A DNA stretch of 64,000 bases from Candidatus Zixiibacteriota bacterium. GTDB lineage: Bacteria; Zixibacteria; MSB-5A5; GN15; FEB-12. Shown here in pieces: positions 59,961 to 64,000 of the stretch. The translations under genes and the position numbers were made by a program. The stretch covers positions 372,001-436,000 of the forward strand of contig JANQPI010000026.1 of the NCBI GenBank assembly GCA_028289585.1, written 5' to 3'. Numbering within the stretch: position 1 is the stretch's first letter; each line of letters opens with the position of its first letter. The notes under the pieces are model-generated. The model was given only the letters and a program-made list of their open reading frames with translations, was not told the origin of the DNA and did not search any database.

Positions 59961-60965
59961 GTGGCGAAGATCCTCTCACAGGAAGAGATCGATGCGCTCC
60001 TCACGACGGTAACCGCCGGAGAGAGCGACCAGACCGACGACGCGTTTGCTGACGACAAGCTCCGTTCGGTTGTGGCGTATGATTTCAAGCATCCGAATCG
60101 TGTCAGCAAAGACCAGATCCGGACGCTTGAGAATATGCACGATAACTTCGCCGGCCATTTTGGTTCGTCGCTCTCAGGGATGTTACGGACGATTGTCGAT
60201 GTTGATCTCGTATCGGTTGATCAGATCACCTACAGTGAGTTCATCATGTCGCTCGTGTCGCCGTCGTGTACCTACACGTTCACGGCGCCACCGCTGGAAG
60301 GGCTCTGTCTGGTTGACTACAATCCGACGCTGACATTCGCGATTATCGACCGGATGTTCGGTGGCCACGGGAAGATTCTGGAGAGCGAGCGGGAACTGAC
60401 CGGTATTGAACGAGCGGTGATGTCGAATCTCGTCAAGCGAATGTACGGTGAGCTGGCACGTTCGTGGGAACATCTGGTTGAGATTGATATCGATCAGAAG
60501 AGCTTTGAAACGAATCCGCAGTTCATTCAGATCGTGCCACCGGGCGAAACAGTGGTCGTGATTTCGTTCCAGATCAAGCTCTTTCAGTCGACCGGATTAC
60601 TCACGATCTGTTACCCGTACGTGTCGTTAGAGCCGGTTATCGGCAAACTTTCGGCCCAGAACTGGATCGACGCGACGAAGAAGAAGAATGTCGAGGATGA
60701 TCGGAAGACGAATGTCTTCAACGTTCGCAAGGTCAACGCAGCGGTTTCGGGAATCCTGCTCAATTCGACAATCAAGATGCGCGACGTATTGGCTCTCCAA
60801 ATCGGTGACGTGATTCCCTCGGAGCAGGCAATCAGTCAGCCGATCGATGTCTGGGTCAATCGCCGTAAGAAGTTCATAGCCCGACCCGGATTGTCGGGTA
60901 AGCGACGTGCCTTCCAGGTCGTCGAAGTTTTTGACAACATTGCTCAGGAGTTACAGGATGACTGA
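59961..60965 (+). CDS. fliM: Flagellar motor switch protein FliM
   Basis: A 334-aa C-ring protein. The CheY-binding N-terminal peptide is present (ILSQEEIDALL, 4-14). The middle domain has FDxK-type residues in YDFKHPNRVSKDQIRTLENM and GHFGSSLSGMLRT, and the C-terminal SpoA domain follows (VSGILLNSTIKMRDVLALQI). GTG 59961 is used. The stop overlaps the fliN start by 8 bp. Confidence 0.96.
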   Translation: MAKILSQEEIDALLTTVTAGESDQTDDAFADDKLRSVVAYDFKHPNRVSKDQIRTLENMHDNFAGHFGSSLSGMLRTIVDVDLVSVDQITYSEFIMSLVSPSCTYTFTAPPLEGLCLVDYNPTLTFAIIDRMFGGHGKILESERELTGIERAVMSNLVKRMYGELARSWEHLVEIDIDQKSFETNPQFIQIVPPGETVVVISFQIKLFQSTGLLTICYPYVSLEPVIGKLSAQNWIDATKKKNVEDDRKTNVFNVRKVNAAVSGILLNSTIKMRDVLALQIGDVIPSEQAISQPIDVWVNRRKKFIARPGLSGKRRAFQVVEVFDNIAQELQDD

Positions 60966-61581
60966 CGAGCACAATGAGCCGCGCCCGGCCGAGTCCGAAG
61001 GAACGGCCACTCCCGCGCCGGGAGCGTCGAGTAACGATCCCGCGATCGAATCGCCGGGAGCACGAGATCCGGAGTTACCGGACGACAGCGGGTTGCCGCA
61101 GCCGGATGCTCTTGAAGGAAGCGCCGCCTCAGTAGAAGGAACCGCGGCTCCCGGGGATATCTCGGAGCAAGATGCCGAGGCCGCGATGCTGGCAATGCTG
61201 GATGATCTCCCTCCGGACGAGGGGAAGGCATCTCTGGATGAGATCAATTTCGATGGTCCATCGGCAGCCAACGCTGAGTTTCAGCAGCTCCAGCAACCGA
61301 CTGCCGAGGGAGAAGCTCGGAATATCGAGATGCTCATGGATGTCGATCTCCCGATTTCCATCGAGTTGGGCCGGACTAAGATGGCGATTGCCGACATCCT
61401 GGCACTTGGCCCGGGATCGGTCGTTGAGCTCAATAAACTGGCTGGGGAGCCGGTCGACCTGCTGGTTAATCACCGGGTGGTGGCTCGAGGTGAGGTCGTT
61501 GTTGTCGACGAGAACTTTGGACTCCGGATCACACAGCTCATGACACCCGAGGAAAGGTTGAAAGCACTTGCCGAGGAGTAG
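60958..61581 (+). CDS. fliN: Flagellar motor switch protein FliN
   Basis: A 207-aa FliN with the C-terminal SpoA domain (LMDVDLPISIELGRTKMAIA, then LGPGSVVELNKLAGEPVDLL and VARGEVVVVDENFGLRIT). The first ~115 residues are an acidic, Pro/Glu/Ser-rich extension with a CheC-like helix (EQDAEAAMLAMLDDL), as seen in FliY-like variants, though no phosphatase motif is recognised. ATG 60958 follows AGGAG in the fliM end. It overlaps fliM and fliO. Confidence 0.95.
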   Translation: MTDEHNEPRPAESEGTATPAPGASSNDPAIESPGARDPELPDDSGLPQPDALEGSAASVEGTAAPGDISEQDAEAAMLAMLDDLPPDEGKASLDEINFDGPSAANAEFQQLQQPTAEGEARNIEMLMDVDLPISIELGRTKMAIADILALGPGSVVELNKLAGEPVDLLVNHRVVARGEVVVVDENFGLRITQLMTPEERLKALAEE

Positions 61582-62152
61582 TCACATTCGTCGTCATTGG
61601 CCGGTGCTGGTCATCGTGCCGGGACTCGTGCTTGCGTTGTTTGCCGTCACGCTGACCCTACCCACGGGACAGGCGTCTACGGTCCACGCGGAGAGCGGTG
61701 TTACGGGTGATGCATCGCCAGCGAGTCCGACCACGCTACCCCCGGAGGAGGAGGGGGCGGAAGTGATTGGAACGGCAGCCGGATCATTGGTTCGTACAGT
61801 CGGTGCGCTACTTCTTGTTATCGTTGTGATCTACGCGGGAGTGTTCGCGGCCCGTCGGTGGTTGCAGTTCGGAGGAGGGAAATCACGTTCCGGAGGTGGC
61901 CATCTGGAACTGATAGAGTCGGTCTATCTTGGGCCCAAGCACCGGTTGAGTCTGGTGCGGATGGGAGAGAAGACGGTCCTGGTTGGCATTGCCGAGAACG
62001 GTATGACGTCACTTGCCGAGCAACCGCTTGCTGACTTGCAAGCGCATCGGCCAGTAGCGCCTGTATCGACCTCAGCGACTGCGACCGATGCACCGCTGTC
62101 ATTCAATGGATGGTTGCAGCGAGCGCTCGGTCACCGGAGTTCGACCAGCTAG
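61568..62152 (+). CDS. fliO: Flagellar biosynthesis protein FliO
   Basis: A 194-aa protein with an N-terminal signal-like helix (about 12-31), a second helix at about 76-96 (TVGALLLVIVVIYAGVFAARRW) and the FliO cytoplasmic domain (LELIESVYLGPKHRLSLVRM, about 112-131). FliO helps assemble the FliP ring. No ATG is available near the front; TTG 61568 is taken as the start, overlapping fliN by 14 bp. An ATT at 61586 placed 7 nt after GAGGAG is a speculative alternative. Confidence 0.82.
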   Translation: MPRSSHIRRHWPVLVIVPGLVLALFAVTLTLPTGQASTVHAESGVTGDASPASPTTLPPEEEGAEVIGTAAGSLVRTVGALLLVIVVIYAGVFAARRWLQFGGGKSRSGGGHLELIESVYLGPKHRLSLVRMGEKTVLVGIAENGMTSLAEQPLADLQAHRPVAPVSTSATATDAPLSFNGWLQRALGHRSSTS

Positions 62153-62207
62153 GATTGGTACCCGACTCACCTTGCGACACGGATGTCGCGAGCGAAAGAC
62201 AATAGGA

Positions 62208-62957
62208 ATGGCCGCACACATGCGAAAAGCTGCCGTCTTGGCGCTGGCCCTCGGTATCTCTGCCGTGTCCGCCGCCGCCCAGTCGGTCCCCAAGCTCTCG
62301 CTCGAGTTTGGCGACGTTACCGCACCGGACGAGCTCTCGACGACCCTTCAGATCGTCCTGTTGCTCACTGTGCTTGCCCTTGCGCCGTCGATACTCGTCA
62401 TGACGACCTCGTTTATTCGTATTGTCGTCGTCTTGTCGTTCCTGCGCCATGCAATGGGTACGCAGCAGATGCCACCGAATCAGCTGCTGACCGGTCTGGC
62501 GTTGATTCTCACATTCTTCATCATGGCCCCCGTCGCTGACCGTGCTTACAACGAGGGACTGGCGCCATATTTGGAAGAGACGATCAGTGGGGAAGAAGCA
62601 TTCGCTCGAACGGTCGCGCCATTCCGAGAATTCATGCTGAAGCATACCCACGAGCGTGACCTGGCGTTGTTTGTCAATCTCACGAACATGGAACAGCCGA
62701 ATACACCGGATGACATTCCGCTGCATGTACTCGTTCCTGGCTTTGTGCTCTCGGAACTCCGAACCGCGTTTCAGATCGCGTTTGTCATTTTTATACCGTT
62801 CCTCGTGATCGACATGGTTGTGGCGTCGGTGTTGATGTCGATGGGTATGATGATGTTGCCCCCGATTATCGTGTCCCTTCCGTTCAAGATCTTGCTCTTC
62901 GTTCTTGTCGATGGCTGGTATCTGCTGATCCGGTCACTGGTCGACTCATTCGTGTAG
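62208..62957 (+). CDS. fliP: Flagellar export apparatus protein FliP
   Basis: A 249-aa FliP forming the export-gate core. It has a cleavable signal peptide (about 6-23) and the family blocks ALAPSILVMTTSFIRIVVVL (about 62-81), HAMGTQQMPPNQLLTGLALI, FVLSELRTAFQIAFVIFIPF and DMVVASVLMSMGMMMLPP. ATG 62208 or ATG 62220 may be the start. Confidence 0.95.
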   Translation: MAAHMRKAAVLALALGISAVSAAAQSVPKLSLEFGDVTAPDELSTTLQIVLLLTVLALAPSILVMTTSFIRIVVVLSFLRHAMGTQQMPPNQLLTGLALILTFFIMAPVADRAYNEGLAPYLEETISGEEAFARTVAPFREFMLKHTHERDLALFVNLTNMEQPNTPDDIPLHVLVPGFVLSELRTAFQIAFVIFIPFLVIDMVVASVLMSMGMMMLPPIIVSLPFKILLFVLVDGWYLLIRSLVDSFV

Positions 62958-62966
62958 GAGGGTGTG

Positions 62967-63236
62967 ATGTCCGCCGAAATGATCGTAACGATTGGCCGTG
63001 AGGCCTTGATGACGACTCTGCTGGTGTCGGCTCCGCTGCTGATCGCGGCCCTGGTGATTGGTCTGATCATCTCACTGTTCCAGGCGGTGACACAAATCAA
63101 CGAGATGACGATGACGTTTGTGCCGAAGATCATCGCCGTAGCGGCCGCCCTGCTGATCTTTCTCCCGTGGATCGTCAACCGCCTGACCGATTTCACGCAG
63201 AACCTGTATCAGTTGATCCCAGGTCTCGGGACCTGA
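62967..63236 (+). CDS. fliQ: Flagellar export apparatus protein FliQ
   Basis: An 89-aa, two-helix protein of the export gate, with IGREALMTTLLVSAPLLIAA, then GLIISLFQAVTQINEMTMTF and FVPKIIAVAAALLIF. ATG 62967 is preferred, with AGGAGGG at 62956-62962; GTG 62964 is possible. It is followed by a 195-nt gap before fliR. Confidence 0.95.
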   Translation: MSAEMIVTIGREALMTTLLVSAPLLIAALVIGLIISLFQAVTQINEMTMTFVPKIIAVAAALLIFLPWIVNRLTDFTQNLYQLIPGLGT

Positions 63237-63375
63237 CCGCGCCGCCGCGCCACTTTCCTACACCCCTGGTAAATTCTTCCCCAGGATCGTTGATCCAACT
63301 ATCCCCGCCCCTGGCTCGATCCCGTAAGTCATTGCAAGACAGGGTGATTGACTGTGGGGGTTCCCCCTCTGTCAC

Positions 63376-63391
63376 TGGCATGCTGATTGTA
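63376..63391 (+). promoter_or_regulatory. Sigma-54-like promoter before fliR
   Basis: TGGCATG (63376-63382), 4 nt, then TTGTA (63387-63391). The -24 element and spacing fit sigma-54; -12 has GT rather than GC. The 195-nt gap (63237-63431) is otherwise without recognised features. Confidence 0.4.
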
Positions 63392-63431
63392 ATCTCTGAC
63401 GTTGGGAGATAGCTCGACCAAGGGAGTTTGC

Positions 63432-64000
63432 GTGGAACAACTGTTAGGCGTGGGGGGCGCCCAGCTTCAATTACTGTTGCTTGTCCTGCTGAGGGCGACC
63501 GGACTCTTTCTGATCGCTCCGATCTTCAGCGACGGTGCCGTTCCGGTTCGCTTCCGGGTCGGTCTGGCGTTCCTTGTCAGCCTGTTGGTTGTTGGTCTCC
63601 CGACCGTGGGGCCGCTTCCCGAGGTCATGACCACAGGCACACTCGCCTGGCTGGCCATTCGCGAAATCTTCGTCGGCGTCGCCATCGGATTTGTGTTTCA
63701 GTTGCTCTTCTACGCCGTGCAGACGGCTGGTACGCTCGTTGGCTTCCAGATCGGTCTCGCTATGGCGTCGGTGTTCGATCCCTCCAGCAACTCTCAGCAG
63801 TCAGTCATCGGTCGGGTGTGGTTTGTATCGGCGATCGTGTTGTTTATGGCGATTGACGGTCACCACCTGCTGCTGCAGGGGATGAGTGACTCGTATCGCG
63901 CGATTCCCATGGCCGCGACCTGGCCGAATCTGTCAAGTGCGGAACTGTTCATGTCCGCCTCTGCGGCTGTCTTCGTAATCGCACTCAAGTTAGCGTCGCC
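63432..64000 (+). CDS. fliR: Flagellar export apparatus protein FliR (partial, runs off the window)
   Basis: An open frame from GTG 63432 to the window end (189 codons, no stop). It begins VEQLLGVGGAQLQLLLLVLL, continues ATGLFLIAPIFSDGAVPVRF, and includes IREIFVGVAIGFVFQLLFYAVQ split by short loops and GFQIGLAMASVFDPSSNSQQ. All are hallmarks of FliR, the export-gate partner of FliP and FliQ. AGGGAG lies about 6 nt before the GTG. Full FliR is about 260 aa, so roughly 70 residues lie outside. Confidence 0.93.
   Translation, partial: MEQLLGVGGAQLQLLLLVLLRATGLFLIAPIFSDGAVPVRFRVGLAFLVSLLVVGLPTVGPLPEVMTTGTLAWLAIREIFVGVAIGFVFQLLFYAVQTAGTLVGFQIGLAMASVFDPSSNSQQSVIGRVWFVSAIVLFMAIDGHHLLLQGMSDSYRAIPMAATWPNLSSAELFMSASAAVFVIALKLAS

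Overview
The window is a 64 kb chromosomal segment of a flagellated, Gram-negative-type (diderm) bacterium, roughly 55-58% GC by eye, with genes on both strands and almost no spare DNA. The mix is: a quinone-type polyprenyl synthase, IspH, LipA, CcmF, ETF-ubiquinone oxidoreductase, MreB, a PorV-like outer-membrane protein, lamin-tail proteins with a gliding/FlgD-like C-terminal domain, a DUF2480 protein, and a PspC/LiaF module. This points to the FCB side of the bacterial tree (for example Zixibacteria or a relative). That placement is an inference from gene content; there is no rRNA here to confirm it.

Layout. 0-4.5 kb: polyprenyl synthase, a membrane VWA protein and a saccharopine-dehydrogenase-like enzyme. 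4.5-9.0 kb (minus strand): four tandem, translationally coupled GspG-like pseudopilins, three with large extra C-terminal domains. 9.1-10.8 kb: iscA, a short DUF2480 gene and a ferredoxin, divergent from a cysteine-free Rrf2 regulator. 11-13.8 kb: pdxS and pdxT, separated by a response-regulator diguanylate cyclase. 13.8-22.8 kb: lipA-ispH, ccmF-Rieske-methyltransferase, a cysteine-less ArsC-fold protein, ETF-QO, a nitrilase and a small CBU_0592-like membrane protein. 22.8-31.7 kb: PpiD-type foldase, M23 peptidase plus rhomboid, a membrane pseudokinase, mreB and a Spy-like protein. 31.8-40.6 kb: RNase R, a sigma-54 activator, three surface proteins and a dNTPase in one coupled run. 40.7-49.3 kb: RNase-H-like protein, holA, an ECF sigma/anti-sigma/PspC/PspC/LiaF envelope-stress module, cmk-plsC and rpsA. 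49.4-53.4 kb: an ArsR/AHSA1 pair, a REP-associated transposase with its REP hairpins, an SRAP protein, repeats and mtaB. 53.6-64 kb: a flagellar operon (motE-like, fliK, flgD, TIGR02530, flgE, flbD, fliL, M, N, O, P, Q, and fliR running off the end).

How it fits together. Most operons use ATGA/GTGA stop-start overlaps. Many first genes of operons lack a Shine-Dalgarno sequence and instead have a good -35/-10 promoter with the -10 box only 5-11 nt before the start codon, so leaderless transcripts look common in this organism. The flagellar genes have two near-consensus sigma-54-like sites, and a sigma-54 activator is encoded elsewhere in the window.

Most worth following up: the four-pseudopilin cassette, the leaderless promoter architecture, the pseudokinase beside mreB, the palindromic operator lying on the arsR start codon, and the RAYT/REP and repeat cluster at 50.3-52.0 kb. 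No rRNA, tRNA, prophage or CRISPR array was recognised.
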